A DNA stretch of 64,000 nucleotides from JAQBQB01 sp963757185 (GTDB lineage Bacteria; Gemmatimonadota; Gemmatimonadetes; Gemmatimonadales; Gemmatimonadaceae), in contig CAVWQI010000009.1 of the NCBI GenBank assembly GCA_963757185.1, positions 1 through 64,000 of the forward strand, read 5' to 3'. Both the position numbers and the translations under genes were made by a program. Below the pieces are notes generated by a model that worked only from the letters and a program-made list of their open reading frames with translations, had not been told where the DNA came from and searched no databases. Position 1 is the stretch's first letter. Every line of letters begins with the position of its first letter. Below, in pieces: positions 47,530 to 58,692 of the stretch.

Positions 47530-47582
47530 GAAACCCGAGCCCCTCGACGGACGTACGTCCGGGCAGCAACGTGCTCGGTTTC
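47530..47582. repeat. Nested inverted repeats between hydrolase and small membrane protein
   Basis: An outer pair (GAAACCCGAGC 47530-47540 with GCTCGGTTTC 47573-47582, one bulge) encloses a perfect 14-bp palindrome CGGACGTACGTCCG (47548-47561). It could end the hydrolase transcript or serve as an operator or leader structure for the gene at 47605. Confidence 0.5.
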
Positions 47583-47604
47583 CTCGCTCTACAGGAGCAA
47601 CGAC

Positions 47605-47913
47605 ATGAGTAACGACACGGCGTTCGTAGCCGTCATGGCCGTAGTCGCCCTCGTTGGCCTGGGGACGACGCTCAAGTTCCTGCTCCGAGTCGTCGAGCTC
47701 AGGCACGAACGGGCGCGCCAGACCCGCCCGGAGGCATTCGCGTCGCTCTCGGAGCGACTGGATCGAATCGAGAACGCCGTGGAAACGACCGCGCTCGAGG
47801 TCGAGCGGATCGCCGAATCGAATCGATTCATGGCGAAGCTCCTCGCCGAACGAAACGCGGCTCCGTCTGCGCCGCCGCCGGCCAGGTCCGAGCGCATCAT
47901 CACCCCGCACTGA
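47605..47913 (+). CDS. Small single-pass membrane protein (102 aa)
   Basis: ATG 47605 is preceded by AGGAG. One transmembrane helix at residues 6-27 (AFVAVMAVVALVGLGTTLKF), then a coiled-coil-like stretch (SLSERLDRIENAVETTALEV) and a Pro-rich end. Topology resembles small envelope or sigma-regulatory proteins with a cytosolic coiled coil. No family recognised. Confidence 0.65.
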   Translation: MSNDTAFVAVMAVVALVGLGTTLKFLLRVVELRHERARQTRPEAFASLSERLDRIENAVETTALEVERIAESNRFMAKLLAERNAAPSAPPPARSERIITPH

Positions 47914-48038
47914 TTCGCGCGACTCTCTCGTGGGTTGCATGACAAAGGTCTAACGAGCAGGCTGCGCCGCGCGAAAAGGCCGAGCGGGCCATGGCCACCG
48001 TCTTGCCCATTAAGGAAGCAAGAACATGGGAGGACGCC

Positions 48039-48551
48039 ATGAAATTGACGCGCCGAGTACGCTTTGCGACGCTCATGACCGTTGCTCCGCTGGTCCCCGC
48101 AGCTCTGCTGTGGACGCACTACCGGAGCCACTCGGTCGCGCAGGCCGAGATGCGCATTGAAGTAAGTCTTTCCGATCGCGTATTGAAGGTCGTTCGAGAC
48201 GGAGACGTCGTACACACTTATGGAGTCGCCGTTGGCCGACCGACTCATCCGACACCGACCGGACGCTTCCGAAGCGGAGACATCGACTGGAATCCACAAT
48301 GGGTTCCGCCACCGACCGATTGGGCGCGCAACAAGCACTACGAACCGCCCGGCTCCCCGGAAAATCCGATGCAGGGCGTGAAGATCTACTTCGAGGCACC
48401 GTACTACTTCATCCACGGCACCAACAACCCAGACTCCATCGGCGAAGCCGCGTCTCACGGGTGCATTCGCATGACACCGGATGACGCCATCAGCCTCGCG
48501 CATCAGATCGAGGATGCGGGAGGAGGTGTGCCGATAGTGATTTCCGATTAG
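48039..48551 (+). CDS. L,D-transpeptidase (YkuD domain)
   Basis: Periplasmic peptidoglycan cross-linking enzyme of 170 residues. ATG 48039 follows GGGAGG and gives an N-terminal signal anchor (TLMTVAPLVPAALLW). The YkuD core has RVLKVVRDGDVVHTYGVAVG, PTPTGRFRSGDIDWNPQW and the catalytic SIGEAASHGCIRMTPDDA with His, Gly and nucleophilic Cys, plus the upstream His in YFIHGTNNP. Short, one-domain form. A strong terminator follows, so it closes its transcript. Confidence 0.93.
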   Translation: MKLTRRVRFATLMTVAPLVPAALLWTHYRSHSVAQAEMRIEVSLSDRVLKVVRDGDVVHTYGVAVGRPTHPTPTGRFRSGDIDWNPQWVPPPTDWARNKHYEPPGSPENPMQGVKIYFEAPYYFIHGTNNPDSIGEAASHGCIRMTPDDAISLAHQIEDAGGGVPIVISD

Positions 48552-48567
48552 GCCGAAGAATCCAGCC

Positions 48568-48599
48568 CAGCGCGCGCCGTCCAACAGCGGCGCGCGCTG
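48568..48599 (+). terminator. Rho-independent terminator of the L,D-transpeptidase gene
   Basis: A perfect 12-bp GC-rich stem, CAGCGCGCGCCG (48568-48579) with CGGCGCGCGCTG (48588-48599) and an 8-nt loop, followed by TTCTGTTT. Confidence 0.85.
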
Positions 48600-48764
48600 T
48601 TCTGTTTCGGGGCCCTGCGCGAGCTGGTCTGTTGTCAGTCAATCTGACTTCAGTTCTCGGACTTCGAGCCCAAGATCGAGAGCCCGCGCGGCGACGACAG
48701 ACCGCAGAACGGCCGGGATCCCCCCCGTTTTTCTCTCCTTGCGAAACTTTCGCGCCCGTCCTAA

Positions 48765-48789
48765 CGTCGTATGGGTAACCCATAGGACG
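48765..48789 (+). promoter_or_regulatory. Operator palindrome of the second PadR/ADOP operon
   Basis: TATGGGT-A-ACCCATA (48770-48784) is a perfect 15-nt palindrome; with flanks CGTCG/GGACG the dyad spans 25 nt with one mismatched pair. It ends 8 bp before the padR start and would overlap a promoter or transcription start. PadR autorepression through it is the likely role. Confidence 0.65.
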
Positions 48790-48796
48790 CCCATCG

Positions 48797-49143
48797 ATGC
48801 CCGACAAGCTCGACGTCAAGCAGGGCACGCTCGCCCTCATGATCCTCAAGACCCTCGAATCGCTCGGCGCGCTGCACGGCTACGGCATCGCGCGCCGAAT
48901 CGAAGAGACGAGCGGTCATCGCCTCTCGCTCAACTACGGCACGCTCTACCCCGCCCTGCTCAAGCTCGAGCAGGAGGGTGCGATCGCGGCCGAGTGGCGC
49001 CAATCGGAAAACAATCGTCGCGCGAAGTTCTATGCACTCACCGCCGCCGGACGCAAGCAGCTGGCGCGCGAGACGCGCGACTGGCAGGAGACCGCTGAAC
49101 TGATCGCCGCTTTTCTCACGCCGCGTCGCGGCAGGGAGGCCTG

Positions 49144-49144
<1 letters not shown>
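48797..49144 (+). CDS. PadR-family transcriptional regulator
   Basis: A 115-residue winged-helix protein: MPDKLDVKQGTLALMILKTL, LHGYGIARRIEETSG, LNYGTLYPALLKLEQEGAIA (recognition helix and wing) and NNRRAKFYALTAAGRKQLAR. The stop shares one base with the ATG of the permease (TGATG), the normal ADOP pairing. It probably binds the palindrome just upstream. Confidence 0.93.
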
Positions 49145-51849
<2,705 letters not shown>

Positions 51850-51895
51850 CGCTGAGGGGACGACTCTTGTCATCCCCTCACACGGTTTCGAACCG

Positions 51896-52228
51896 ATGCC
51901 GCTGCTCTTCTCGTACGGAACCCTGCGCCAGGAGGCGGTTCAACTGGCCACGTTTGGCCGCCTCCTGCACGGCGAGCCCGATGAGCTGATCGGGTTCGAG
52001 CAGTCGCTCTTCGAGGTCACCGACCCGGACTTCGTGTCGGCGAGCGGAAAGGCACACCACGCGATCGTCACGTTCACCGGGCGAAGCGATAGCCGAGTGG
52101 CCGGAACGGTTTTCGAAGTGACGGACGCGGAGCTGTCGAGCGCGGATACGTACGAGCCGGCCGGCTACACGCGCATTCGCGCCGAGCTCGCGTCAGGACG
52201 CCAGGCTTGGGTGTACGCGGGGGCGTGA
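51896..52228 (+). CDS. Gamma-glutamylcyclotransferase-family protein (110 aa)
   Basis: GGCT-fold protein. MPLLFSYGTLRQEAVQLATF has the substrate-binding YGTLR; AGTVFEVTDAELSSADTYEP holds the acidic region with a Glu in YEP near the expected catalytic position, followed by GYTRIRAELASGRQAWVYAG. ATG 51896 was chosen because the fold starts there; the upstream in-frame part overlaps intergenic DNA. AIG2-like enzymes act on gamma-glutamyl amines or related compounds; substrate not determined. Confidence 0.83.
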   Translation: MPLLFSYGTLRQEAVQLATFGRLLHGEPDELIGFEQSLFEVTDPDFVSASGKAHHAIVTFTGRSDSRVAGTVFEVTDAELSSADTYEPAGYTRIRAELASGRQAWVYAGA

Positions 52229-52296
52229 CGCGAGGGGACTGACCGCGCTCGCGCCGCCCTGGCACCTTGCCGCGAGACGCGGGTACCGTCCTCGCA

Positions 52297-52605
52297 ATGC
52301 GAGCGCACTGGCCCTACCTGCAGGCGTACCTCGTCCGCGGGGCGACGTGCTGGCTCGCGGCCCACGCAGTCGTGGCTGTCGTGGCGTGGTTCGGCAGCCT
52401 CCCCGCCCTGCCGCTCACGACGACCGCTGCCTTCGAGATGGTTGCGGCGAGCGTCGCTCTGGGTTTTGTCGACACGTTTCGCCGGCGTGAGATGGCGCTG
52501 ATTGGCAATCTGGCAATTCACCCAGTCGCGTTGACCGGCGCGCTTGCGACGCCGGCCGTGGTCGGCGAATTGATTCTGCGGGCGATCGGGACGGGCGCGC
52601 GGTGA
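52297..52605 (+). CDS. Small integral membrane protein (102 aa)
   Basis: Three probable helices: WLAAHAVVAVVAWFGSLPAL, TTAAFEMVAASVALGFVDTF and LAIHPVALTGALATPAVVGE. No family recognised. The stop overlaps the GTG of the ABC ATPase as GTGA, so it is likely its membrane partner or a regulator, although too small for a usual permease. Confidence 0.62.
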   Translation: MRAHWPYLQAYLVRGATCWLAAHAVVAVVAWFGSLPALPLTTTAAFEMVAASVALGFVDTFRRREMALIGNLAIHPVALTGALATPAVVGELILRAIGTGAR

Positions 52606-53294
52606 AACCGGTTCTCGCCGCGGACTGCGTGGGAAAGTCGTTCGACGGCCGGCGCGTGCTGACGTCGGCTTCATTGCGCGCCATGCCTGGAGAGTTGCGG
52701 GTGATGTTCGGCCGCAACGGTGCCGGCAAGTCCACGCTGCTCAAGATCGCCGCGGGACGCATCGCACCCGACAGCGGCGCGGTGCATTGCGAGGGACATG
52801 TCCATCTGCGTGCCTCGCTGCGGAAGTTGGCGCTCGTGGGCGTCTTCTATTTGCCCGATCACGACCTCCTCTCGAACGCCTTCACCATTCGCCGACAGCT
52901 CGAGATGATCCGCCGTCGGTTCGACGGCCACGACGTGAACGACGCCGCGGAACGCCTGGGTATTCTCGATGTGCTCGACCGGCATCCATTCCGACTCTCG
53001 GGCGGCGAACGGCGCCGGGCGGAGATCGCGGCCGCTCTCGTGCGCAAGCCGACGTGTCTGCTCGCCGACGAGCCGCTTCGAGGGATCGATCCGAAAGACG
53101 CGGAGGACCTCACTCACGTGCTCTCGGAATTGGCGGCCGAGGGCGTGGCGGTCGTGATTACGGGCCACGAGGTGTCTTGCCTCCTCGACGCCGCCGATCA
53201 CGTCACGTGGTGCACGAGCGGAACGACCTATGAGCTCGGTCCGCCCGCCGTCGCAACGCAACATGAGCAGTTTCGCCGGGAGTATCTCGGATAG
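52602..53294 (+). CDS. ABC transporter ATP-binding protein
   Basis: A 230-residue ATPase. MFGRNGAGKSTLLKIAAGRI (Walker A), RLSGGERRRAEIAAALVRKP (signature) and CLLADEPLRGIDPKDAEDLT (Walker B and D loop) are intact; VVITGHEVSCLLDAAD supplies the H loop. The overall pattern is closest to LptB-like or branched-chain-transport ATPases, but no lpt gene or large permease is nearby. Coupled to the preceding small membrane protein by GTG 52602. Confidence 0.85.
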   Translation: MKPVLAADCVGKSFDGRRVLTSASLRAMPGELRVMFGRNGAGKSTLLKIAAGRIAPDSGAVHCEGHVHLRASLRKLALVGVFYLPDHDLLSNAFTIRRQLEMIRRRFDGHDVNDAAERLGILDVLDRHPFRLSGGERRRAEIAAALVRKPTCLLADEPLRGIDPKDAEDLTHVLSELAAEGVAVVITGHEVSCLLDAADHVTWCTSGTTYELGPPAVATQHEQFRREYLG

Positions 53295-53465
53295 TTGGGA
53301 CGAGTGCAGCGACGGAGTGCGGGGGCCTGAAACCGGTGCGGAGATAGTCTGCGGCGACCGATGCGGAGTGACGGTTCCCCGTTCACCGTCCCCCGCACAC
53401 GTCCCAGTTCTCCGCACGCCGACCCCGCACACCCCAAAGTCCCGGGTGGTACGCGACGACCCACT

Positions 53466-53471
53466 TATAAT
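53466..53471 (+). promoter_or_regulatory. Candidate -10 box (TATAAT) before the DUF4177 gene
   Basis: A perfect TATAAT 32 bp before ATG 53503. The -35 region (about 53443) has no good match, so the site is tentative. The rest of the 208-bp gap is a C/G-rich segment with GTTC/CCGCAC repetitions and no gene. Confidence 0.35.
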
Positions 53472-53502
53472 CCATGCGACAGCCGGAACGGGTGAGGCTC
53501 AG

Positions 53503-53706
53503 ATGGCACCGCGGTGGGAGTACATGATTCTCGACGTCGGCGTGACGGGGTTCTGGCTCGGTCCGAACCTCGACGGCAACGCGCTCACGGCGAAGCTCAA
53601 CGAGTTGGGCGCGGAAGGCTGGGAGGCGCTCGGGCTCACCGACATGTCGATGCAGCAAGGGCGCACGAAGGATCTCGTGATCATTCTCAAGCGCCCAACG
53701 AGCTGA
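53503..53706 (+). CDS. DUF4177-like protein (67 aa)
   Basis: RWEYMILDVGVTGFWLGPNL and LTAKLNELGAEGWEALGLTD followed by LVIILKRP are the DUF4177 pattern (WEY at the start, GAEGWE in the middle). No signal or helix. Role unknown. ATG 53503; the next gene starts 7 bp after the stop. Confidence 0.75.
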   Translation: MAPRWEYMILDVGVTGFWLGPNLDGNALTAKLNELGAEGWEALGLTDMSMQQGRTKDLVIILKRPTS

Positions 53707-53712
53707 CACCGA

Positions 53713-54288
53713 ATGGGCGCCGTGGTCCCGATCGCGATTCGAACCGAGCGTCTCAGCCTTCGCCCCTGGCGGGCCGAGGACGCCGAGAAGCTCCACGCGA
53801 TTCTCGTCGCCAACTACGAACACCTCGCCCCGTGGATTCCGCCGCGGGTGGCGACGCCGGCCATCGTGCCCCTGCTCGCCGAGCGGCTGGCGGCGTTCGG
53901 TGACGAGTTCGACGCCGATCGCGAGTGGCGGTTTGCCATGCTCACGAGCGACGAACGGACGATTCTCGGGGAGGTGGATCTCTTCCCTCGCTCGGCCGCC
54001 GGCCGCGTCGCGTTGCCCGACGCCGACCGCGCCGAGATCGGGTACTGGATCCGCGCCGACGAGAGTGGGCGCGGTTTCGTGACCGAGGCGGTGATGGCGG
54101 TCGTCGACGTCGCCAGGCGGACGGGCCGATTCACCCACCTCGAGATCCGTTGTGACGCGCGCAACGCGCCGAGCGCCGCGGTGCCGAAGCGGCTCGGCTT
54201 CGAGCTGGCGACGACGATCGAAGAGCCGCCGACGAGTTCGCAGGACCCCAACATCCAGCTGCAGGTCTGGACGTTGGACGCGCGTTGA
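53713..54288 (+). CDS. GNAT acetyltransferase, RimJ/RimL type
   Basis: A 191-residue N-acetyltransferase. RTERLSLRPWRAEDAEKLHA opens the fold; IGYWIRADESGRGFVTEAVM is motif A with the acetyl-CoA loop; LEIRCDARNAPSAAVPKRLG gives motif B. These features match RimL-like alanine/serine acetyltransferases acting on protein N-termini or small amines. Its stop overlaps the next TTG as TTGA. Confidence 0.85.
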   Translation: MGAVVPIAIRTERLSLRPWRAEDAEKLHAILVANYEHLAPWIPPRVATPAIVPLLAERLAAFGDEFDADREWRFAMLTSDERTILGEVDLFPRSAAGRVALPDADRAEIGYWIRADESGRGFVTEAVMAVVDVARRTGRFTHLEIRCDARNAPSAAVPKRLGFELATTIEEPPTSSQDPNIQLQVWTLDAR

Positions 54289-54986
54289 CCACAGCCCCAG
54301 CGGATCCAGCGGCGAGTCTCGCGGCGAGAGCGTTGTTCTCGCTCGTCGTGCTCGCGGCGGTGATGGCGCTGCTCGTGTTCGGGACAGCCGGCACCATTCG
54401 CTATTGGCAGGGCTGGCTGTATCTCGCCGTCTTCTTCGGCGCGTCCCTTCTCACCACTCTCGACCTGATGCGGCGCGATCCCGCGCTGCTCGAGCGTCGT
54501 ATGCGCGGCGGACCGACGGCCGAAAAGCGACCGGCCCAGCGACTCGTCATGCTCGGCGCCTCCGTCGGATTCGTCTCGTTGCTCGTGTTGCCGGCCCTCG
54601 ACCGGCGGCTCCACTGGTCCAACCTCTCGTTTGGAGTTGTCCTCGCCGGCGACGTCCTCGTGGTGGTCGGCTTCTATTTCATCTTTCGCGTCTATCGCGA
54701 GAACACGTTCACCTCGGCGACGATCGAAATCGCTCCGAATCAGACGGTTGTGTCGACCGGCCCGTACGCGATCGTCCGGCATCCGATGTACGCAAGCGCG
54801 CTGCTGTACGTGATCGGAACGCCGCTCGCGCTGGGCTCGTACTGGGGGCTGATTGGGGTCGCGGTGATGCTGCCGTTTCTGATCTGGCGGTTGTTCGACG
54901 AGGAGCGGATGCTCGCCGCGAATCTTCCGGGCTATGTCGAATACCAGATGAGAGTGAGGCATCGGTTGATACCGCTCGTCTGGTGA
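54285..54986 (+). CDS. ICMT/PEMT-family membrane methyltransferase
   Basis: A 233-residue protein with five to six helices, for example LFSLVVLAAVMALLVFGTAG and VVLAGDVLVVVGFYFIFRVY. The conserved C-terminal motif VVSTGPYAIVRHPMYASALL and FDEERMLAANLPGYVEYQMR contain the SAM-binding residues (RHP, E..L, Y..Y) of the isoprenylcysteine carboxyl methyltransferase family. The bacterial substrate is unknown. TTG start overlapped with the acetyltransferase. Confidence 0.85.
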   Translation: MTTAPADPAASLAARALFSLVVLAAVMALLVFGTAGTIRYWQGWLYLAVFFGASLLTTLDLMRRDPALLERRMRGGPTAEKRPAQRLVMLGASVGFVSLLVLPALDRRLHWSNLSFGVVLAGDVLVVVGFYFIFRVYRENTFTSATIEIAPNQTVVSTGPYAIVRHPMYASALLYVIGTPLALGSYWGLIGVAVMLPFLIWRLFDEERMLAANLPGYVEYQMRVRHRLIPLVW

Positions 54987-55060
54987 CGACGACTGGAGTG
55001 GGCCGGCCACTCTGAGTTCGATCGCACTATTCGACGAAGGGCTGTCCGCTCGAAGTCTGG

Positions 55061-55090
55061 AACTGACATCAGACCAACTGACCTCAGACC
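55061..55090. repeat. 15-bp tandem direct repeat upstream of the third permease
   Basis: AACTGACATCAGACC (55061-55075) is followed directly by AACTGACCTCAGACC (55076-55090), one mismatch. Possibly a regulator site; the rest of 54987-55223 holds no gene that I can see. Confidence 0.55.
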
Positions 55091-55223
55091 CTGCGTTTGG
55101 AGGCTGGGGTCAACGAGGAGCCCGCGCCGCGTCACGCCTGGTCTGGATTCAGATGTCGGGACTCTGTTCCCGACTTCGAGCGCGCAGCCGTACCATCCGG
55201 CCGAAACAGACCGCGGACTGGCC

Positions 55224-57677
55224 GTGATCCCGCGTAGTTCCAGGGGCGTTCTTCACCCCAACCCTTCCAACCCGCTCGCTGTCTATCACAGCAGCCCCAG
55301 CGCCCAGGCAAACGTGCACGACGCCCGCTACGCCCTCCGCTCCCTCCGCCGCCAGCCCGGCTTCACCGCCCTCGCGCTCGTCACTCTCGCCCTCGGCATC
55401 GGCGCGACGACGACCGCCTTCGCAGTGCTCGACACCGTGCTTCTCCGCCCGTTGCCGTACGCGAACCCCGACCGTTTGGTCTTGTTGCGCGAGAAGACCA
55501 AAACCGGCGCACTGCAAGTCGCGTCGTACCCCAACTTCTCCGACTGGCGGGATCGCGCCCATTCGTTCAGCGGACTCGCGTCGGCGCAGTTTTCTCAGGC
55601 CGCGACTGTTACCATCGGATCGAATGTGACGCGCGTGAACACCATGGGTGTGTCGCGCGGGTTCTTCAGGGTGCTTGGCGCTCCACCCGCGGTCGGCCGC
55701 GAGTTCTCCGCCGACGAGAATCGCCTGGGCGGCGCATCGGCCGTGATGGTCTCGTACGATTTCTGGCAAACGCAGATGAACGCGCGCCGACCGCTGGGCA
55801 TGATTCAGATCGGCAACACGCCGGTGCCCGTGGTCGGCGTCGCGCGCGCCGGGTTCAAGTTCATCGACGACGCCGACGTCTACTGGCCGCACGAGCAGGA
55901 GCCGGGCACCTGCCGAACGTGCCGCAACTACCGTGTCGTCGGCCGGCTGGCGCCGGGCGTCACGGAGACGACGGCGCGCGCCGAGATGACGGCGCTGTCG
56001 CGTTCCCTGCTCGCGACCTACGGCAACGAGACGTCGGCCGTCGACGCCGACCTCACGCCGCTTCACGATTATGTCGTCGGCCGCTATCGCCTGACGTTCA
56101 CGGTCGTGCTCGCCGCCGCGATACTCGTGCTGCTCGTCGCCTGCACGAACCTGGTGAGCGCGCAGTTGGCCCGCGGGCTGAGCCGCGGCCGTGAGCTCGC
56201 GGTGCGTTCCGCGCTCGGGGCGCCTCGCAGCCGAGTCGTGCGGGAGTTGTTTCTCGAGAGTGGACTGCTCGCCGTCGTCGGCGCCGCGCTCGGCGTGGTG
56301 CTCGCGATCGTGTTCACTCGTGTCGTGCGTCTGCTCGGTACAGGCCTCGTGCCGCGCATCGACGAGCTCCATGTCGACACGAGCGTTCTTGCGTTCGCCG
56401 TCGCGCTCAGCGTCGTCACGTCGGTGCTCATCGGCCTGTACCCGGCGCTGCGTTTAGCCGGCGGCGACCCCGGCTCGCTGCTGCACGGCGCGCGCGGGTC
56501 GACGCACAGCGTCCGCGCCTCGGTATGGCGCTGGCTGGTCGGCTTCGAGATCGCGACGGCGATCGTGCTGCTCGTCGGGTCCATGCTGCTCATCCGCACG
56601 ATGCGAAACATCCTGACCGCCGACACCGGCATTCAGGTGCACGGCGTGATCACCGCCTCACTCGTGCCCGACGACACGGTGAACGTCGGAGCGCTCACCC
56701 ACCTCGGCGACGAGCTGGCGAGCCTGCCCGGCGTGAGCGGTGTGGCATTCGCGAATCACGTCCCGCTCGAGTGGGGTAGCACGGCCGGCCCGGTGCGCCG
56801 AACGACGGACCCCATCGACCACGACTTTCCCGCCATGGCGGGCTTTCGCCTCGTGTCGACCGGCTACTTCGACGTAGTGCATCAGCCGATCGTCCGCGGC
56901 CGCCCGTTCACGTCGGCCGATCGCGACGGCGCGCCGATGGTCGCCGTCATCACGCCCGGAATCGCCAACACGCTCTGGCCGGGACGAAATCCTGTCGGCG
57001 AGCGGATCATCACGAACTACCTCTCGAAACAAGTGCTCACGATCGTGGGCGTCGCCGCGGAGGCGTCGCTCTGGAGCATGCCGCGCGGAGAGCAGAACGA
57101 GATCTACGTGCCGCTCGCGCAACATCCGACGCGCACGGAAGGGCAGCTTGTCGCGTTCATTCGAACGACGCGCGACGCGGGTGCCCTGATCCCGTCCGTT
57201 CGTGCGCGGCTCCACGACGTCGCCCCAACGATGCCCGCCAAACTCGGCACGCTCGACGAGCGGATCGCCAGAAGCGCCGCCGACCGCAAGTTCGCGACGG
57301 TGGCGCTCACGATCTTCGGCGGAATCGCTCTCGTGCTCGCGGCTATCGGGATCTACGGCACTATGTCGTACACGGTGGCGGCGCGCACGCATGAAATCGG
57401 CGTGAGAATGGCGCTCGGCGCGACGCCCTTCCAAGTGAAGGCTGCGGAGCTGACCGATGCCGGTACGGTGGCACTCTCGGGCATCGTTGTCGGACTGAGC
57501 GTCGGGTTCGTGGCCTCGCGGTTCGTCGAGTCCACGCTCTACGGCGTCACTCGCGTCGACCCAACCGCCTACGCGGCGGCGGCGGCGATCGTCTTCGCCG
57601 CGGCGCTCATCGGCGCGTACGTTCCGTCGCGTCGATCCAGCCGGGTCGATCCGCTCCGGGCATTGCGCGCCGAATAG
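55224..57677 (+). CDS. MacB/FtsX-type permease, ADOP-like without PadR (817 aa)
   Basis: Same duplicated permease core as the other two: first helix (ALALVTLALGIGATTTAFAV), MacB periplasmic domain, FtsX helices near residues 290-410, a second half with WLVGFEIATAIVLLVGSMLL and a terminal FtsX unit ending RRSSRVDPLRALRAE. It lacks the cytosolic ADOP helical region and has no padR neighbour. GTG 55224 starts the open frame, but the first 30 residues look non-conserved; GTG 55314 (VHDARYALRSLRRQP) is a credible real start, giving 787 residues. Confidence 0.85.
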   Translation: MIPRSSRGVLHPNPSNPLAVYHSSPSAQANVHDARYALRSLRRQPGFTALALVTLALGIGATTTAFAVLDTVLLRPLPYANPDRLVLLREKTKTGALQVASYPNFSDWRDRAHSFSGLASAQFSQAATVTIGSNVTRVNTMGVSRGFFRVLGAPPAVGREFSADENRLGGASAVMVSYDFWQTQMNARRPLGMIQIGNTPVPVVGVARAGFKFIDDADVYWPHEQEPGTCRTCRNYRVVGRLAPGVTETTARAEMTALSRSLLATYGNETSAVDADLTPLHDYVVGRYRLTFTVVLAAAILVLLVACTNLVSAQLARGLSRGRELAVRSALGAPRSRVVRELFLESGLLAVVGAALGVVLAIVFTRVVRLLGTGLVPRIDELHVDTSVLAFAVALSVVTSVLIGLYPALRLAGGDPGSLLHGARGSTHSVRASVWRWLVGFEIATAIVLLVGSMLLIRTMRNILTADTGIQVHGVITASLVPDDTVNVGALTHLGDELASLPGVSGVAFANHVPLEWGSTAGPVRRTTDPIDHDFPAMAGFRLVSTGYFDVVHQPIVRGRPFTSADRDGAPMVAVITPGIANTLWPGRNPVGERIITNYLSKQVLTIVGVAAEASLWSMPRGEQNEIYVPLAQHPTRTEGQLVAFIRTTRDAGALIPSVRARLHDVAPTMPAKLGTLDERIARSAADRKFATVALTIFGGIALVLAAIGIYGTMSYTVAARTHEIGVRMALGATPFQVKAAELTDAGTVALSGIVVGLSVGFVASRFVESTLYGVTRVDPTAYAAAAAIVFAAALIGAYVPSRRSSRVDPLRALRAE

Positions 57678-57719
57678 CTATTAACGGCGCGGGGCCGTTC
57701 TGGGTGTCGGTCCCCGAGT

Positions 57720-57782
57720 GGGCATCGCGGACGCGGGAACGAGCCCTGCGTTGAGCAAGAGCCTGCTCGAGGCAGGGCTCGA
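57720..57782. repeat. Interspersed GAGCCCTGC/GCAGGGCTC element, copy 1
   Basis: Begins GGGCATCGCGGACGCGGGAA, continues CGAGCCCTGC and ends GCAGGGCTCG, which pairs with it. The same beginning and end occur at 62230-62372. It lies in a 285-bp gene-free gap before the methyltransferase gene. Confidence 0.85.
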
Positions 57783-57962
57783 GTGAACCACCGAGATGCT
57801 TGCGTGGACTGCGAGCGTCCCAACCGTCGTTGGAGAATTGGACTGCCGCCGCAGCCGTACAGCGCCTCTCGGTACCATATTCTCGAGGTGGAACGGCGCG
57901 ACCGGTATGATGGTCGCCATCCTCCGGAAACTCGGAGCCGCGAAATTCCGTCGTGGTCGACG

Positions 57963-58655
57963 ATGAACCCATCCACAGTTCGCTCGCTCGTCACGTACGC
58001 GGTCGCCGTCGGCGCCGCTTTTGTCTTCGTCAGGCAGTGTCGCAAGCCGAAGTGGCTCCTAGGCCGGTTCGTTCTCGCGCAGATGAACGCGGGTCACTCG
58101 GGACTGACGAGGTGGGGGCTCAGTCATCTCGACATCCAACGAAACGCGACCGTTCTGGACGTGGGATGCGGCGGGGGGCGAACGATCGCCACGATCGCCG
58201 ACATCGCAACGGCGGGCAAGGTCGACGGCGTCGACTACTCGACGGCCAGTGTCGCCGCGTCGCGAGCGCACAACGCTCGGCGCATCGCCGAGGGGAGCGT
58301 GGACGTGCAGGAGGCCTCGGTGTCCAACCTGCCGTTCTCGCCGTCGACGTTCGACATCGTCACGGCGATCGAGACGCACTACTACTGGCCGCATCTGTCG
58401 ACCGACTTGGAGGAGATCCTCCGCGTGCTCAAGCCCGGCGGTGCGTTCATGATCCTCGCCGAGACGTACAAGGGCCGGAGCTTCGATTGGCTCTTTCGGC
58501 CGGTCATGACCGGACTGCTCGGCGCGACGTATCTGAGCGTCGACGAACATCGCGCGATGCTGTCGTCAGCCGGCTTCTCCGACGTTCAGGTCTCTGTCGA
58601 GCGGACCAAGGGATGGATCTGCGCCGTCGGGCGCAAGCCAAACTCCGTGTCCTGA
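57963..58655 (+). CDS. SAM-dependent methyltransferase with N-terminal membrane anchor
   Basis: A 230-residue class I methyltransferase. Residues about 5-25 (VRSLVTYAVAVGAAFVFVRQ) are a probable membrane anchor. ATVLDVGCGGGRTIATIADI is motif I, KVDGVDYSTASVAASRA motif II, and FDIVTAIETHYYWPHLSTDL and EEILRVLKPGGAFMILAE motifs IV and V. The upstream in-frame extension to 57783 has no support. Substrate unknown, possibly a membrane lipid or quinone. Confidence 0.85.
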   Translation: MNPSTVRSLVTYAVAVGAAFVFVRQCRKPKWLLGRFVLAQMNAGHSGLTRWGLSHLDIQRNATVLDVGCGGGRTIATIADIATAGKVDGVDYSTASVAASRAHNARRIAEGSVDVQEASVSNLPFSPSTFDIVTAIETHYYWPHLSTDLEEILRVLKPGGAFMILAETYKGRSFDWLFRPVMTGLLGATYLSVDEHRAMLSSAGFSDVQVSVERTKGWICAVGRKPNSVS

Positions 58656-58692
58656 AGTCGCTTCTCGCGCCGAAGAGTCGCTGACGGAGCGA

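Noticed and set aside
53295..53502. Short reading frames in the gap before the DUF4177 gene
   Set aside because: C/G-rich repetitive DNA with no ribosome binding site or conserved segment.
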